Below are positions 19,301-28,323 of a stretch of DNA of 64,000 nt, one piece after another. The notes under the pieces were generated by a model, which saw nothing but the letters and a program-made list of their open reading frames with translations, did no database searches and was not told where the DNA came from. Where the stretch lies: contig NZ_CP151650.1 of NCBI RefSeq assembly GCF_038397775.1, positions 5,785,001-5,849,000 of the forward strand. The letters are read 5' to 3'. The position numbers were made by a program, and so were the translations under genes. Source of the DNA: Pseudomonas sp. RC10. GTDB lineage: Bacteria; Pseudomonadota; Gammaproteobacteria; Pseudomonadales; Pseudomonadaceae. How positions within the stretch are numbered: the stretch's first letter is position 1; the number at the start of each line of letters is the position of its first letter.

Positions 19301-20199
19301 GCAATGAGCTGAGCCAGTTGATGAAGAACGCCGACACTGCGATGTATCACGCTAAAGAGCGCGGCAAGAACAACTTCCAGTTCTATCAGGCGGACATGAA
19401 TGCCAGCGCTCTGGAGCGTCTGGAGCTGGAAAGCGACCTGCGCCATGCGCTGGAGCAGGAAGAGTTCACGCTGTATTACCAGCCGCAGTTCAGTGGCGAC
19501 GGCAAACGCCTGACCGGGACCGAAGCCCTGCTGCGCTGGCGTCACCCGACCCGCGGACTGGTGCCGCCCGGCGATTTCATTCCAGTGCTCGAAGAGCTGG
19601 GGCTGGTGGTCGAAGTCGGCGAATGGGTCATCAAAGAAGCCTGTCGCCAGTTGCGCGAATGGCACCAGGCTAAAGTCCGCGTGCCGAAAGTCTCGGTCAA
19701 CATTTCCGCACGTCAGTTCTCCGATGGGCAGCTCGGCATGCGCATCGCCAACATCCTTCAGGAGACCGGCCTGTCCCCGGCCTGTCTGGAGCTTGAGCTG
19801 ACGGAAAGCATCCTGATGCGCGAGGTCAGCGAGGCCATGCAGATTCTCGCCGGGCTCAAGCGTCTGGGCCTGAGCATTGCGGTGGACGATTTCGGCACCG
19901 GCTACTCGTCCTTGAACTACCTCAAGCAGTTCCCGATCGATGTGCTGAAGATCGACCGCACGTTCGTTGACGGCTTGCCCTCGGGTGAACAAGACGCGCA
20001 GATCGCCCGCGCCATCATCGCCATGGCCCACAGCCTGAACCTGGCGGTGATCGCAGAGGGCGTGGAAACCTACGAGCAGTTGGAGTTCTTGCGCGAGCAT
20101 GGCTGTGATGAGGTGCAAGGCTACCTGTTCGGCCGCCCGATGCCTCCCGCGCGGTTTGAAGCACAGTTCAGCAATGACGCGCTCTTCATGCTGGACTAG
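16360..20199 (+). CDS. morA: MorA, membrane PAS-GGDEF-EAL c-di-GMP regulator
   Basis: A 1279-residue inner-membrane protein that makes and/or breaks c-di-GMP and controls flagella and biofilm in Pseudomonas. TM1 is at about 28-46; a periplasmic region runs to about 245; TM2 is near 247-270. Several PAS/PAC units follow, then GGDEF and EAL. The diguanylate cyclase motif GGDEF is intact at 923-927, but the upstream inhibitory RxxD position reads AEDD. The phosphodiesterase residues look intact: EAL at 1055-1057, [25 protein letters not shown]. The start is TTG with AGGA seven bases upstream. Position between ettA and glyA matches the morA locus as I know it. P. aeruginosa MorA is somewhat longer. 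Confidence 0.9.
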   Translation: MSTPTPTSPLRSPKSATAAAFRSSPKGALAVLVLLMLALLIWQLVEQFQQTQDRQRQRSVDYSIQLADRLSLNMALSAQVALNILDDAKGEPPVADQRSATLERLRLELPGMRSVAWLDEDANILSDSANNSADVSFLTEQRERINGRTYYYADSPDGSTLYLFVRQPGNREECHWAIRLDPQVMKNLTRQSDQDFRASWRLENRTTEHVIYEAEPADDNRTDSAAQTVLLEPLTNSDWQLRGLFDASKTRQALIAPLVAKCLIALLCSILPLLALRSLRRRQLQLHESRRRYKDIFEGTGVALCVLDLSGLPDYLKHLQLTTSDELHKRLINHPDQLSGLLHQLRITEVNQVAATLLNADSSARVWQQLIEGCPRSRNGIGVQLISAVLDRQPQLELEIVLPNADGQDHHLWLVVRLPEQPEDFNAVILNINDITNRKQTELALLERESFWSDVVRTVPDHLYVQDVVSRRMIYSNHHLGQTLGYSKEDLQQMGEYFWEILLHPDDTDPYEQLRLTRTEEGRRDLTECQLRFRDRQGRWRRFDIREQALAPDQNGRVTRIIGVAKDITEQIEASQSLRDSEQRYRMLAESISDVIFSTNQKLRPNYVSPSVNAVLGYSADWILQNGWNSIIANPQQLANLQALLNRIGKALNKPETLTELRNEVTTQLYLFDCLRADGRKIPVELRLVLLWDEAGAFEGILGVGRDISQQRRAEKDLRMAATVFEHSTSAILITDPAGYIVQANDAFSRVSGYAVSQVLDQLPMMLTVEDQQEAHMGYILKQLHQRGSWEGELWLKRRDGEHYPAWVGITAVFDDEGDLASYVCFFSDISERKASEQRIHRLAYYDALTHLPNRTLFQDRLHTALQHAERQHAWVVLMFLDLDRFKPINDSLGHAAGDRMLKEMATRLLGCVAEDDTVARMGGDEFTLLLQPGATQQAALTRAIHVAEQILASLVKPFVLEGREFFVTASIGIALSPQDGNELSQLMKNADTAMYHAKERGKNNFQFYQADMNASALERLELESDLRHALEQEEFTLYYQPQFSGDGKRLTGTEALLRWRHPTRGLVPPGDFIPVLEELGLVVEVGEWVIKEACRQLREWHQAKVRVPKVSVNISARQFSDGQLGMRIANILQETGLSPACLELELTESILMREVSEAMQILAGLKRLGLSIAVDDFGTGYSSLNYLKQFPIDVLKIDRTFVDGLPSGEQDAQIARAIIAMAHSLNLAVIAEGVETYEQLEFLREHGCDEVQGYLFGRPMPPARFEAQFSNDALFMLD

Positions 20200-20220
20200 A
20201 AGCAGCCGCGAGCTTCGAGC

Positions 20221-20290
20221 TGCAAGCTACAAGCTACAAGCTACAAGCTACAAGCTACAAGCTACAAGCTACAAGCTACAAGCTGCGAGC
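20221..20290. repeat. heptanucleotide tandem array TACAAGC
   Basis: Eight exact consecutive copies of TACAAGC (20,228-20,283) are flanked by the variants TGCAAGC on the left and TGCGAGC on the right. The period of seven is out of phase with codons, and the array begins 22 bp after the morA stop. Confidence 0.95.
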
Positions 20291-20380
20291 AGAAGCAGGC
20301 CTGCGGTGCTCGCACTAAATGTGCTTCAAGGTCAAAGCAAATAAACGCACGTGTCAAAAACAGAAGCCGTTACGCGATCA

Positions 20381-20463
20381 GCTTGAGGCTTGAGGCTTGA
20401 GGCTTGAGGCTTGAGGCTTGAGGCTTGAGGCTTGTAGCTTGAGGCTTGTGGCTTGTGGCTCAA
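20381..20463. repeat. heptanucleotide tandem array GCTTGAG
   Basis: Seven exact copies of GCTTGAG from 20,381 are followed by GCTTGTA, GCTTGAG, two GCTTGTG and a partial GCT. Read on the other strand the unit is CTCAAGC, which differs from the upstream TACAAGC unit at two of seven positions, so the two arrays face each other. Confidence 0.95.
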
Positions 20464-20575
20464 AGCTCGAAGCTGCACCCCGCTCATCTGCCGCATGACC
20501 GCCTTTCATATGCCAGATAAAACGTGATGTTGTAGAATGCCCCCCTTTTCTACTGCCCGATCCCCGAGGACCGCC

Positions 20576-21829
20576 ATGTTCAGCCGTAATTTGACTATCG
20601 CCAAGTACGACTCCGACCTGTATGCCGCTATGGAACAAGAAGCCAAGCGCCAGGAAGAGCACATCGAGCTGATCGCCTCGGAAAACTACACCAGCCCGGC
20701 CGTCATGGAAGCCCAGGGTTCGGTTCTGACCAACAAATACGCTGAAGGCTACCCAGGCAAGCGTTACTACGGTGGTTGCGAGTACGTCGACATCGTCGAG
20801 CAACTGGCCATCGACCGCGCCAAAGAGCTGTTCGGCGCTGATTACGCCAACGTCCAGCCACACGCCGGTTCGCAGGCCAACAGCGCCGTTTACCTGGCCC
20901 TGTTGAACGCTGGCGACACCATTCTGGGCATGAGCCTGGCCCACGGCGGTCACTTGACCCACGGTGCCAGCGTTTCGTCCTCCGGCAAGCTGTACAACGC
21001 CGTTCAGTACGGCATCGACGGCAACGGCCTGATCGACTACGACGAAGTCGAGCGCCTGGCTGTCGAGCACAAGCCAAAAATGATCGTGGCCGGTTTCTCG
21101 GCGTACTCGCAAGTGCTGGATTTCCCGCGTTTCCGCGCCATCGCTGACAAAGTCGGCGCCTACTTGTTCGTCGACATGGCCCACGTGGCCGGTCTGGTCG
21201 CCGCGGGCGTCTACCCGAACCCGGTGCCTTTCGCTGACGTCGTGACCACCACCACCCACAAGACCCTGCGCGGTCCACGTGGAGGCCTGATCCTGGCGCG
21301 CGCCAACGCTGACATCGAGAAGAAGCTGAACTCCGCGGTGTTCCCGGGCGGTCAAGGCGGTCCTCTGGAGCACGTTATCGCGGCCAAAGCGATCTGCTTC
21401 AAGGAAGCACTGCAGCCTGAGTTCAAGGCTTACCAGCAACAAGTGGTGAAAAACGCCAAGGCCATGGCCGCTGTGTTCATCGAGCGCGGTTTTGACGTGG
21501 TGTCCGGCGGGACCGAGAACCACCTGTTCCTGCTGTCCCTGATCAAGCAGGACATCTCCGGTAAAGACGCTGACGCTGCGTTGGGTCGTGCGTTCATCAC
21601 CGTGAACAAGAACTCCGTGCCGAACGATCCACGTTCCCCGTTCGTCACCTCCGGTCTGCGCTTCGGCACCCCGGCTGTGACCACTCGCGGCTTCAAGGAA
21701 GCAGAGTGCAAGGAACTGGCAGGCTGGATCTGCGACATCCTGGCTGACCTGAACAACGAAGCCGTGATCGACGGCGTTCGCGAGAAAGTCAAAGCCATCT
21801 GCGCCAAGCTGCCGGTTTACGGCGCTTGA
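20576..21829 (+). CDS. glyA: serine hydroxymethyltransferase
   Basis: A 417-residue PLP enzyme interconverting serine and glycine with tetrahydrofolate and supplying one-carbon units. The cofactor lysine is in the motif [14 protein letters not shown]; the N-terminal [14 protein letters not shown] and [14 protein letters not shown] motifs are typical. The length is that of the family. The ATG at 20,576 follows CGAGGA; an in-frame upstream ATG at 20,537 would add 13 residues not found in the family. Codon use is strongly biased, as expected for a highly expressed gene. It lies downstream of morA with repeat arrays in the leader and ends in a clear terminator. Confidence 0.97.
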   Translation: MFSRNLTIAKYDSDLYAAMEQEAKRQEEHIELIASENYTSPAVMEAQGSVLTNKYAEGYPGKRYYGGCEYVDIVEQLAIDRAKELFGADYANVQPHAGSQANSAVYLALLNAGDTILGMSLAHGGHLTHGASVSSSGKLYNAVQYGIDGNGLIDYDEVERLAVEHKPKMIVAGFSAYSQVLDFPRFRAIADKVGAYLFVDMAHVAGLVAAGVYPNPVPFADVVTTTTHKTLRGPRGGLILARANADIEKKLNSAVFPGGQGGPLEHVIAAKAICFKEALQPEFKAYQQQVVKNAKAMAAVFIERGFDVVSGGTENHLFLLSLIKQDISGKDADAALGRAFITVNKNSVPNDPRSPFVTSGLRFGTPAVTTRGFKEAECKELAGWICDILADLNNEAVIDGVREKVKAICAKLPVYGA

Positions 21830-21850
21830 TAGCGATAGTGTGATGTGAAA

Positions 21851-21878
21851 AAGCCCGGCGCTTGAGCCGGGCTTTTTT
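21851..21878 (+). terminator. glyA intrinsic terminator
   Basis: Nine-base stem AAGCCCGGC/GCCGGGCTT with a six-base loop, followed by a run of T, 22 bp after the glyA stop. Confidence 0.93.
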
Positions 21879-21901
21879 ATGTCTGACGGTCGGCGATCAA
21901 A

Positions 21902-21995
21902 CCTGTGGGAGCGAATTCATTCGCGATTGGACGGTACATCCAATACACATCTATCGGCTGTACGACCGAATCGCGAATGAATTCGCTCCCACAGG
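21902..21995. repeat. REP-type inverted pair (REPIN-like), GAATTCATTCGCGA class
   Basis: The left arm CCTGTGGGAGCGAATTCATT continuing CGCGA (21,902-21,926) is the near-exact reverse complement of the right arm at 21,971-21,995. The spacer includes the half-conserved GGTACATCCAA and TCGGCTGTAC segments found in sister copies. Confidence 0.9.
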
Positions 21996-22010
21996 GTTCG
22001 GCGTACTGCC

Positions 22011-22982
22011 TTATTGCGCCGCGACCTTCGCAAACCCTTCCCGAATCTTGTCTTCTGGCAGATCGTCGGCAATGAACACGATCACGCTCTCACGCTTCTC
22101 GTCCGCGCCCCACTCCACGTCGAAATCAAAACCATAGAGCTTGAGCACGCCCTGAAACACCAGCTTGCGGTCTTCGCCTGCGATATTCAGCACGCCTTTG
22201 TAACGCAGCAATTGCTTGCCGTGCTCTTCCAGCAGGTCGTTCATGAAGGTGCTGAGCTTGTCGATGTCCAGCGCCTTGTCACTGCGAAGGACCAGACTGC
22301 TGATCCGGTCAATGCCACGACCTGCGGGGGCTGCCGGGCGCAGGACCATGCCGCCGACGTCGGCGTTCAGGTTGAAGCCGCGCACATCCAGCAGTTCGGC
22401 CAGATCGATCTTGCCGTGCTCGACCACGCGAATCGGCGCCCGGCGGTTGATGCGGGTCAACCGCTCGCTCAGGGCCTTGAACGTGGCCTCGTCCACCAGA
22501 TCGGTCTTGCTCACCAGCAAACGGTCGGCAAAACCGATCTGGGCCTGGGCGATGGTCTGTTCCAGATGAGTGTCGGCGTGGGCGGCGTCCACCAGCGTGA
22601 TGATGCCGTCGAGGATGTAACGCTCACGCAGTTCTTCGTCTATGAAGAAAGTCTGTGCGACCGGCGCCGGGTCAGCGAGGCCGGTGCATTCGATCACCAG
22701 ACGGTCGAACTTGATTTCGCCGCTGTCCAGCCGCTCCAGCAGCAAAACCAGCGCCTTGGTCAGGTCGGTGTGGATGGTGCAGCACACGCAGCCGTTGGAC
22801 AGAGTCATCACCTGCACCGGCTCGCTGCCGAGCAACTGGGTATCGACCCCGGCATCACTGAATTCGTTTTCAATCACGGCGATCTTCAAGCCGTGCTCTT
22901 CCTTGAGCAGGTGACGCAGCAACGTGGTCTTGCCCGCGCCGAGAAAGCCGCTCAGTACGGTGACGGGGATGGGTGTGAACAC
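22011..22982 (-). CDS. yjiA: COG0523/CobW-family GTPase YjiA
   Basis: A 323-residue G3E GTPase of the CobW/YjiA group, thought to act in metal (zinc or cobalt) trafficking. Walker A GFLGAGKTT is at residues 12-20, the metal-binding CxCC motif is in NGCVCCTIH, and the guanine-specificity motif is in VSKTDLVD. A C-terminal CobW_C domain starts at about residue 225. I start it at the GTG at 22,982, which has GGAG nine bases upstream and gives MFTPIPVTVLSGFLG; longer frames run into a REP element. It is the last gene of the cstA-yjiX-yjiA operon known from enterobacteria and Pseudomonas. Confidence 0.9.
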   Translation of the reverse strand: MFTPIPVTVLSGFLGAGKTTLLRHLLKEEHGLKIAVIENEFSDAGVDTQLLGSEPVQVMTLSNGCVCCTIHTDLTKALVLLLERLDSGEIKFDRLVIECTGLADPAPVAQTFFIDEELRERYILDGIITLVDAAHADTHLEQTIAQAQIGFADRLLVSKTDLVDEATFKALSERLTRINRRAPIRVVEHGKIDLAELLDVRGFNLNADVGGMVLRPAAPAGRGIDRISSLVLRSDKALDIDKLSTFMNDLLEEHGKQLLRYKGVLNIAGEDRKLVFQGVLKLYGFDFDVEWGADEKRESVIVFIADDLPEDKIREGFAKVAAQ

Positions 22983-23007
22983 AGCAAAATCTCCAGCACA
23001 AAAATGA

Positions 23008-23096
23008 CTGTAGGAGTGAGCTTGCTCGCGATGGCATTGTGTCAGATACATCAACGTGTCTGGCACAACATCATCGCGAGCAAGCTCACTCCTACA
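23008..23096. repeat. REP-type inverted pair, GAGCTTGCTCGCGAT class
   Basis: The arm starting CTGTAGGAGTGAGCTTGCTC at 23,008 is mirrored by GAGCAAGCTCACTCCTACA ending at 23,096. It lies between yjiX and yjiA within the operon. Confidence 0.9.
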
Positions 23097-23121
23097 AGGA
23101 ACGTGTTAACCGATCAGCGGA

Positions 23122-23319
23122 TCAACAACACTTAGGCCCGCCCTTACCACCGTAACGCGCGTCCTGGCGTTCCCGAAAGAACGCCTCGTACGACATCACC
23201 GGTTTGTCGGGGTGGGTGTTCTGCATATGCTCGACATAGTTGTCGTAGTCCGGCATGCCGACCATCAAGCGCGCAGCCTGACCCAGATATTTACCCAGAC
23301 GACTCAGGTCATTGAACAT
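23122..23319 (-). CDS. yjiX: YbdD/YjiX-family small protein
   Basis: A 65-residue protein of the YbdD/YjiX family (DUF466), regularly encoded just downstream of CstA/BtsT carbon-starvation transporters. Typical features are the N-terminal helix [19 protein letters not shown], the segment [20 protein letters not shown] and the C-terminal [12 protein letters not shown] tail. An unusual terminal GGPKCC adds two cysteines. Its molecular role is not established; co-occurrence suggests support of pyruvate or peptide uptake. It is 26 bp downstream of cstA. Confidence 0.92.
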   Translation of the reverse strand: MFNDLSRLGKYLGQAARLMVGMPDYDNYVEHMQNTHPDKPVMSYEAFFRERQDARYGGKGGPKCC

Positions 23320-23345
23320 GTGCAGCTCCTCGCCTCACAGCGTAC

Positions 23346-25415
23346 TCAATGGGTTTTAGGGAAGGCCTGAAACGGCGCTTCCTTGTCGGTACGCTCTTTC
23401 TTGACCCACGCTTCGCGACCGACTTTGATCGCGTAGAACAGGATACTCAACACCACGAACAGGAACAGCGAGGTCAGCGCCGCGTTGGTGTACGCGTTGA
23501 AGATCACGTGCTGCATCTGCTCGACGCTTTTCGCCGGGGCGAGTATCTGGCCTGCATCGGCCGCTGCGCTGTATTTCTTGGCCAGGGCCAGGAAGCCAAC
23601 GGCAGGGCTTGGGTCGAACAGCTTGATGAAGCCTGCGGTCACGGTGCAGATCAGCAGCCAAGAGGCTGGCAGGATGGTCACCCAGACATATTGCTGACGT
23701 TTCATTTTGATCAGCACAACGGTCGCCAGCATCAGCGCAATCCCGGCCAGCATCTGGTTAGAGATGCCGAACAGCGGCCACAAGGTGTTGATACCACCCA
23801 GCGGATCGATCACGCCTTGATACAGCAGGTAACCCCACAACGCCACGCAACCACCGGTACCAATGGCATTGGCGGTCCAGGACTCGGTGCGTTTCAGAGC
23901 TGGCACGAAACTGCCCAGCAGGTCTTGCAGCATGAAGCGTCCGGCACGGGTACCGGCATCGACAGCGGTGAGGATGAACAGCGCTTCGAACAGAATCGCG
24001 AAGTGGTACCAGAACGCCATGGTGTTCTGGCCCGGGAACGCCTGGTGCAGGATCTGCGCGATACCCACGGCCAATGTTGGCGCGCCACCGGCACGGGCCA
24101 GGATGGTGTTCTCGCCGATGTCTTTGGCGGTCGCCACCAGTTGATCCGGCGTGATCACGAAGCCCCAACTGCTGACCATTTGCGCGACAGCGTTGACATC
24201 ACCGCCAACGATGGCGGCAGGGCTGTTCATGGCGAAGTACACGCCTGGCTCGATGACCGAGGCAGCGACCATGGCCATGATGGCCACGAACGACTCCATC
24301 AGCATGCCGCCGTAGCCGATGTAACGGGCATTGACTTCGTTATCCAGCAGCTTCGGCGTGGTGCCCGAAGAGATCAGCGCGTGGAAGCCCGACACGGCGC
24401 CACACGCGATGGTGATGAACAGGAACGGGAACAGGGTGCCTTTCCAGACCGGGCCGGTGCCGTCAGTGAACTGGGTCAAGGCCGGCATTTTCAGCTCAGG
24501 CGCGAGAATCAGGATGCCGATCGCCAGCGCGATGATGGTGCCGATTTTCAGGAAGGTGGACAGGTAGTCGCGCGGGGCCAGGACCAGCCAGACCGGCAAC
24601 ATCGCCGCAACAAAACCGTAGCCCACCAGCATCCAGGTGATCTGCACGCCGGTGAAGGTGAACAGCGGCGCCCACTCAGGGCTGGCCGCCACCTGACCGC
24701 CGACCCAGATCGACAGCAGCAACAGCACAACGCCGACGATGGAGATTTCACCGATGCGGCCCGGGCGAATGAACCGCATGTAGACGCCCATGAACATCGC
24801 GATCGGGATCGTCGCCATGACGGTGAACATGCCCCAAGGGCTCTCGGCCAGGGCTTTCACCACGATCAGCGCCAGCACCGCGAGGATGATGATCATGATC
24901 AAGAAGCAGCCGAACAAGGCGATGGTGCCGGGGATACGGCCCATTTCCTCGCGGACCATGTCGCCGAGCGACCGGCCATTACGGCGTGTGGACAGGAACA
25001 GGATCATGAAATCCTGTACCGCACCGGCCAGGACCACACCGGCGATCAGCCAGAGGGTGCCGGGCAGGTAGCCCATTTGCGCCGCCAGCACCGGACCGAC
25101 GAGCGGACCTGCGCCTGCAATGGCTGCGAAATGGTGACCGAAAAGGATGTGTTTGTTGGTCGGAACGTAGTCCAGACCGTCGTTGTTCAGCACCGCAGGG
25201 GTGGCCCGAGTCGGGTCCAGCTGCATGACGCGGCTGGCGATGAACAAACTGTAGTAGCGATAAGCGACCAGATAGATGGCGACCGCGGCGACCACGATCC
25301 AGAGTGCGTTGATGGCTTCTCCCCGACGCAATGCAACCACTCCAAGGGCCCAGGCCCCGAGAATCGCAACGATCAGCCAGGGCACATGGCGCAGCAGACT
25401 ATTATTATTTTTCAT
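23346..25415 (-). CDS. cstA: CstA-family carbon starvation / pyruvate transporter
   Basis: A 689-residue inner-membrane protein with about 16-18 transmembrane segments. It belongs to the CstA/BtsT family, which imports pyruvate and possibly peptides under carbon limitation. Characteristic segments are YVPTNKHILFGHHFAAIAGA and GPLVGPVLAAQMGYLPG in the N-terminal third and FHALISSGTTPK in the middle. The ATG at 25,415 gives MKNNNSLLRHVPWLIV; an in-frame ATG at 25,487 would add 24 residues ahead of the first membrane helix. It leads the operon with yjiX and yjiA. A long open frame on the opposite strand is a composition artefact. Confidence 0.93.
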   Translation of the reverse strand: MKNNNSLLRHVPWLIVAILGAWALGVVALRRGEAINALWIVVAAVAIYLVAYRYYSLFIASRVMQLDPTRATPAVLNNDGLDYVPTNKHILFGHHFAAIAGAGPLVGPVLAAQMGYLPGTLWLIAGVVLAGAVQDFMILFLSTRRNGRSLGDMVREEMGRIPGTIALFGCFLIMIIILAVLALIVVKALAESPWGMFTVMATIPIAMFMGVYMRFIRPGRIGEISIVGVVLLLLSIWVGGQVAASPEWAPLFTFTGVQITWMLVGYGFVAAMLPVWLVLAPRDYLSTFLKIGTIIALAIGILILAPELKMPALTQFTDGTGPVWKGTLFPFLFITIACGAVSGFHALISSGTTPKLLDNEVNARYIGYGGMLMESFVAIMAMVAASVIEPGVYFAMNSPAAIVGGDVNAVAQMVSSWGFVITPDQLVATAKDIGENTILARAGGAPTLAVGIAQILHQAFPGQNTMAFWYHFAILFEALFILTAVDAGTRAGRFMLQDLLGSFVPALKRTESWTANAIGTGGCVALWGYLLYQGVIDPLGGINTLWPLFGISNQMLAGIALMLATVVLIKMKRQQYVWVTILPASWLLICTVTAGFIKLFDPSPAVGFLALAKKYSAAADAGQILAPAKSVEQMQHVIFNAYTNAALTSLFLFVVLSILFYAIKVGREAWVKKERTDKEAPFQAFPKTH

Positions 25416-25608
25416 TTTTGAGTTCCAGCAGAGTGGACGTGTTTTGAGCAGCAACGAGAGTTTAGCGCTGCTGGAGCGAAAGGCCACCCCCCACGATGGT
25501 CTAGCGCGGGATTTGGCCTATAGTCAGAGCAGCTGTCGCCCTCGGGGCGGAATGATCGGCGCTCGGGTCCATGAAACCTGGCCGCCAGAGCCTAGGAGAA
25601 GTCGCGTC

Positions 25609-25977
25609 ATGACAGATGCCCACGAAGACCGTCGTCGTTTTAAACGTATCTCGTTCGATGCCAAGACCGAACTGACCCAAGGCCCAAAAAGCTGGCCGGT
25701 GCACCTGATCGACCTGTCGCTCAAAGGACTGCTCATCGAACGGCCATTGCCGTGGCAGGGCAACCCGGACGAACCATTTCTTGTCGACATTCACCTCAAC
25801 GTCGACATCGATGTGCGAATGGAAGTGCGGCTGACCCACGACGACCATAATCATCTGGGGTTCGTGTGTGAGCACATCGGGCTGGATTCGGTGACGCATT
25901 TACGGCGGCTGATTGAGCTGAATTTGGCGGATCATGCCGAACTGGAGCGGGAATTGGCGGCGTTGATTGAGGTGTGA
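25609..25977 (+). CDS. mapZ: single-domain PilZ c-di-GMP receptor MapZ
   Basis: A 122-residue stand-alone PilZ domain. The c-di-GMP-binding motifs are RRRFKR (RxxxR, about residues 9-13) and DLSLKG (D/NxSxxG, residues 35-40), and the C-terminal helix reads SVTHLRRLIELNLADH. The protein closely resembles PA4608 (MapZ), which on binding c-di-GMP inhibits the chemotaxis methyltransferase CheR1 (literature, from memory). The ATG at 25,609 has AGGAG upstream; longer frames into the cstA leader are not supported. It is divergent from cstA and convergent with radA. MorA, five kilobases away, is a natural source of its ligand. Confidence 0.88.
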   Translation: MTDAHEDRRRFKRISFDAKTELTQGPKSWPVHLIDLSLKGLLIERPLPWQGNPDEPFLVDIHLNVDIDVRMEVRLTHDDHNHLGFVCEHIGLDSVTHLRRLIELNLADHAELERELAALIEV

Positions 25978-26005
25978 CGCTGCCAGACCTGAATAACCTT
26001 GAACC

Positions 26006-26098
26006 CTGTGGCAGCGAATTTATTCGCGATTGGCCGGTACATTTGACACATTTCTATCGATTGCGCCGATGTCTCGCGAATGAATTCGCTCCCACAGG
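26006..26098. repeat. REP-type inverted pair, GAATTTATTCGCGAT class
   Basis: Arms CTGTGGCAGCGAATTTATTC at 26,006 and GAATGAATTCGCTCCCACAG ending near 26,097 face each other between the convergent mapZ and radA genes; the left arm carries a G-to-C change. Confidence 0.88.
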
Positions 26099-26134
26099 TA
26101 TTACGTACGTCTGACGAGCTGGATTGATCGTCTT

Positions 26135-27505
26135 TTATTCCTCAAACAACGCATCCAACGCCTGATCCAACCGGGTCACGCCTATCACGGTCAGCCCCGG
26201 TGGCGATTCTTTCGGGGCATTGCCCTTGGGCACGATGGCGCGTTTGAAGCCGTGCTTGGCCGCTTCCTTTAAACGCTCCTGGCCGCTCGGCACAGGGCGC
26301 ACTTCGCCCGACAGCCCCACTTCGCCAAACACCAGCAAGTCTCCCGGCAACGCCCGGTTGCGAAGACTCGACATCACCGCCGCCATTAACGCGAGGTCCG
26401 ATGCCGTTTCCAGCACTTTCACCCCGCCCACCACGTTCAGAAAAACGTCCTGATCGTGCGTTGGAATCCCGCCATGCCGGTGCAGGACCGCCAATAGCAT
26501 CGCCAGCCGGTTCTGATCCAGCCCCAACGTCACGCGACGTGGATTAGAGAGGTGACTGTCATCCACCAGCGCCTGCACCTCGACCAGCATCGGGCGAGTG
26601 CCTTCCCACGTCGCCATGACCACACTGCCTGCGACCGCTTCCTGTGCACGGGTCAGAAAAATCGCCGACGGGTTCGAGACTTCTTTCAGACCCTTGTCGG
26701 TCATGCCGAACACGCCCAGCTCGTTGACGGCGCCGAAACGGTTTTTCACCGCCCGTAGCAAACGCAAACGTCCGTCCGATTCGCCTTCGAAATACAGCAC
26801 GGTGTCGACCATGTGTTCGAGGACGCGAGGGCCGGCCAGTGCGCCCTCTTTGGTCACGTGGCCGACGAGAAAGATCGCCGTCCCGCTCTGTTTCGCGTAA
26901 CGCACCAGCAGCGCCGCGCTTTCCCGCACCTGTGCCACGCCGCCGGGCGCCGATTGCAGCTGCTCGGTGAAGATGGTCTGGATCGAATCGATCACCATGA
27001 CCTTCGGCTGTTCGACGCGGGCCGTGGCGATGATGGTTTCGATGGAGGTTTCGGTCATGACCCGCAGTTTGTCCTGGGGCAGGCTCAAACGGCGGGCGCG
27101 CATGGCGACCTGCTGTTGCGATTCCTCGCCGGTGACGTACAGCGCGGGCATGCGTTCGGCGATGGCGCAGAGGGTTTGCAGCAGGATCGTCGACTTACCG
27201 ATGCCGGGGTCGCCACCGATCAACACCACTGAGCCGTCCACCAGACCGCCGCCGAGCACGCGGTCGAGTTCGGCAGAATTGGTGGAAAAACGCGGAATCT
27301 CTTCAACGCTGACTTCGGCGAGGGTCTTGATCTGTGCCTGCTGCCCGGCCCAACCGCCACGCCCTGCCGGGGCTGCTGCGCCACCGCTTTCGATCATGGT
27401 TTCGGTCAGCGTATTCCAGGCGCCGCATTCGCCGCATTGCCCGGCCCATTTGGGAAAGGTCGCGCCGCACTCGGTGCAGCCATACATGCGTTTGGCCTTG
27501 GCCAT
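26135..27505 (-). CDS. radA: DNA repair protein RadA
   Basis: A 456-residue RecA-like ATPase/helicase that helps branch migration during recombinational repair. A four-cysteine zinc finger is at C10, C13, C24 and C27 (GCTECG...QCGECG). Walker A IGGDPGIGKST is at about 96-106, the RadA-specific KNRFG motif occurs in the core, and a Lon-like C-terminal domain includes DLLVFGEVGLSGEVRPV. The start at 27,505 (MAKAKRMYGCTECG) is the family start; the in-frame upstream ATG at 27,532 is not conserved. Confidence 0.96.
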   Translation of the reverse strand: MAKAKRMYGCTECGATFPKWAGQCGECGAWNTLTETMIESGGAAAPAGRGGWAGQQAQIKTLAEVSVEEIPRFSTNSAELDRVLGGGLVDGSVVLIGGDPGIGKSTILLQTLCAIAERMPALYVTGEESQQQVAMRARRLSLPQDKLRVMTETSIETIIATARVEQPKVMVIDSIQTIFTEQLQSAPGGVAQVRESAALLVRYAKQSGTAIFLVGHVTKEGALAGPRVLEHMVDTVLYFEGESDGRLRLLRAVKNRFGAVNELGVFGMTDKGLKEVSNPSAIFLTRAQEAVAGSVVMATWEGTRPMLVEVQALVDDSHLSNPRRVTLGLDQNRLAMLLAVLHRHGGIPTHDQDVFLNVVGGVKVLETASDLALMAAVMSSLRNRALPGDLLVFGEVGLSGEVRPVPSGQERLKEAAKHGFKRAIVPKGNAPKESPPGLTVIGVTRLDQALDALFEE

Positions 27506-27702
27506 GGAACCCCCGCCGCAAAAAAGGGGCAATCATACCCCATGCCTCGAACGCCCGCCCGGGATGGCCAGGGCAGACACCTTTCTGAACGATTCAGTAA
27601 AACTAACAGGGCCAAAGCCGGTCGATTGAATGGATTACGCGAGATGCAGGTAGCTGACATACACTGCATTCACCACCCTCATCTGTAACAAAGGAATACA
27701 CC

Positions 27703-28152
27703 ATGAGCGTACTAAGCGAGTTCAAAGCCTTTGCCGTCAAAGGAAACGTGGTCGATATGGCCGTCGGTATCATTATTGGCGCGGCATTCGGCAAGATCGT
27801 TTCGTCGTTCGTCGGCGATGTAATCATGCCGCCCCTGGGGCTGCTGATTGGCGGCGTGGACTTCAGTGACCTGGCGATCACCCTCAGAGGTGCCGAGGGC
27901 ACGGCACCGGCGGTGGTGCTGGCCTACGGCAAATTCATTCAGACCGTGATCGACTTCATCATCGTGGCGTTCGCGATTTTCATGGGCGTGAAGGCCATCA
28001 ACCGCCTGAAACGTGAAGAAGCCAAGGCCCCTTCGGTTCCGCCTGCGCCTACTCCACAGGAAACCCTGTTGACCGAGATTCGTGACCTGCTGAAAGAGCA
28101 GAACAACAAGCCTGCCGCGCCACTGCCGGTGAATCCTGATCGGTTGGTTTAA
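27703..28152 (+). CDS. mscL: large-conductance mechanosensitive channel MscL
   Basis: A 149-residue inner-membrane channel that opens under membrane tension during hypo-osmotic shock. The N-terminal [20 protein letters not shown] is the family amphipathic helix. TM1 (about 16-40, [20 protein letters not shown]) has the glycine-rich gate, TM2 (about 72-97) is [19 protein letters not shown], and a cytoplasmic helix bundle contains [12 protein letters not shown]. It is slightly longer than the E. coli protein (136) because of a proline-rich linker and tail. The ATG at 27,703 has AAGGA upstream. Confidence 0.97.
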   Translation: MSVLSEFKAFAVKGNVVDMAVGIIIGAAFGKIVSSFVGDVIMPPLGLLIGGVDFSDLAITLRGAEGTAPAVVLAYGKFIQTVIDFIIVAFAIFMGVKAINRLKREEAKAPSVPPAPTPQETLLTEIRDLLKEQNNKPAAPLPVNPDRLV

Positions 28153-28197
28153 CCCCTCAACATTGCCTGACATCGGTCACACGACCTGCTGAATCAT

Positions 28198-28288
28198 CTG
28201 TGGGAGCGAATTCATTCGCGAGACGTGGGTACAAACGATGGAATTTCATCGGCTGATACACCGCATCGCGAATAAATTCGCTTCCACA
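28198..28288. repeat. REP-type inverted pair, GAATTCATTCGCGA class
   Basis: Arms CTGTGGGAGCGAATTCATTC at 28,198 and GAATAAATTCGCTTCCACA ending at 28,288 lie between the convergent mscL and fpr genes. Confidence 0.88.
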
Positions 28289-28323
28289 AAATATCGTTCG
28301 CCTCAAAGACCGTGCGTACATCC

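Larger units (their letters stand above)
20200..20575. other. 376 bp morA-glyA intergenic region dominated by two heptamer arrays
   Basis: Two oppositely oriented, partly complementary heptanucleotide arrays occupy 20,221-20,290 and 20,381-20,463. About 90 bp of unremarkable sequence lies between them. The glyA promoter and leader follow from about 20,470. Confidence 0.8.

Noticed and set aside
20221..20463. Possible CRISPR array
   Set aside because: The units are contiguous heptamers without spacers; this is a simple tandem repeat.
20378..21523. 381-codon frame antisense to glyA with seven-residue repeats at its end
   Set aside because: The repeated residues only translate the heptanucleotide array; the rest is a glyA shadow.
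22983..23066. N-terminal extension of YjiA by 28 residues
   Set aside because: The extension translates a REP element; the GTG at 22,982 has a ribosome site and gives the family N-terminus.
23349..25421. 690-codon open frame antisense to cstA
   Set aside because: Low-complexity H/R/D/Q-rich translation without any recognisable motif; shadow of the CstA gene.
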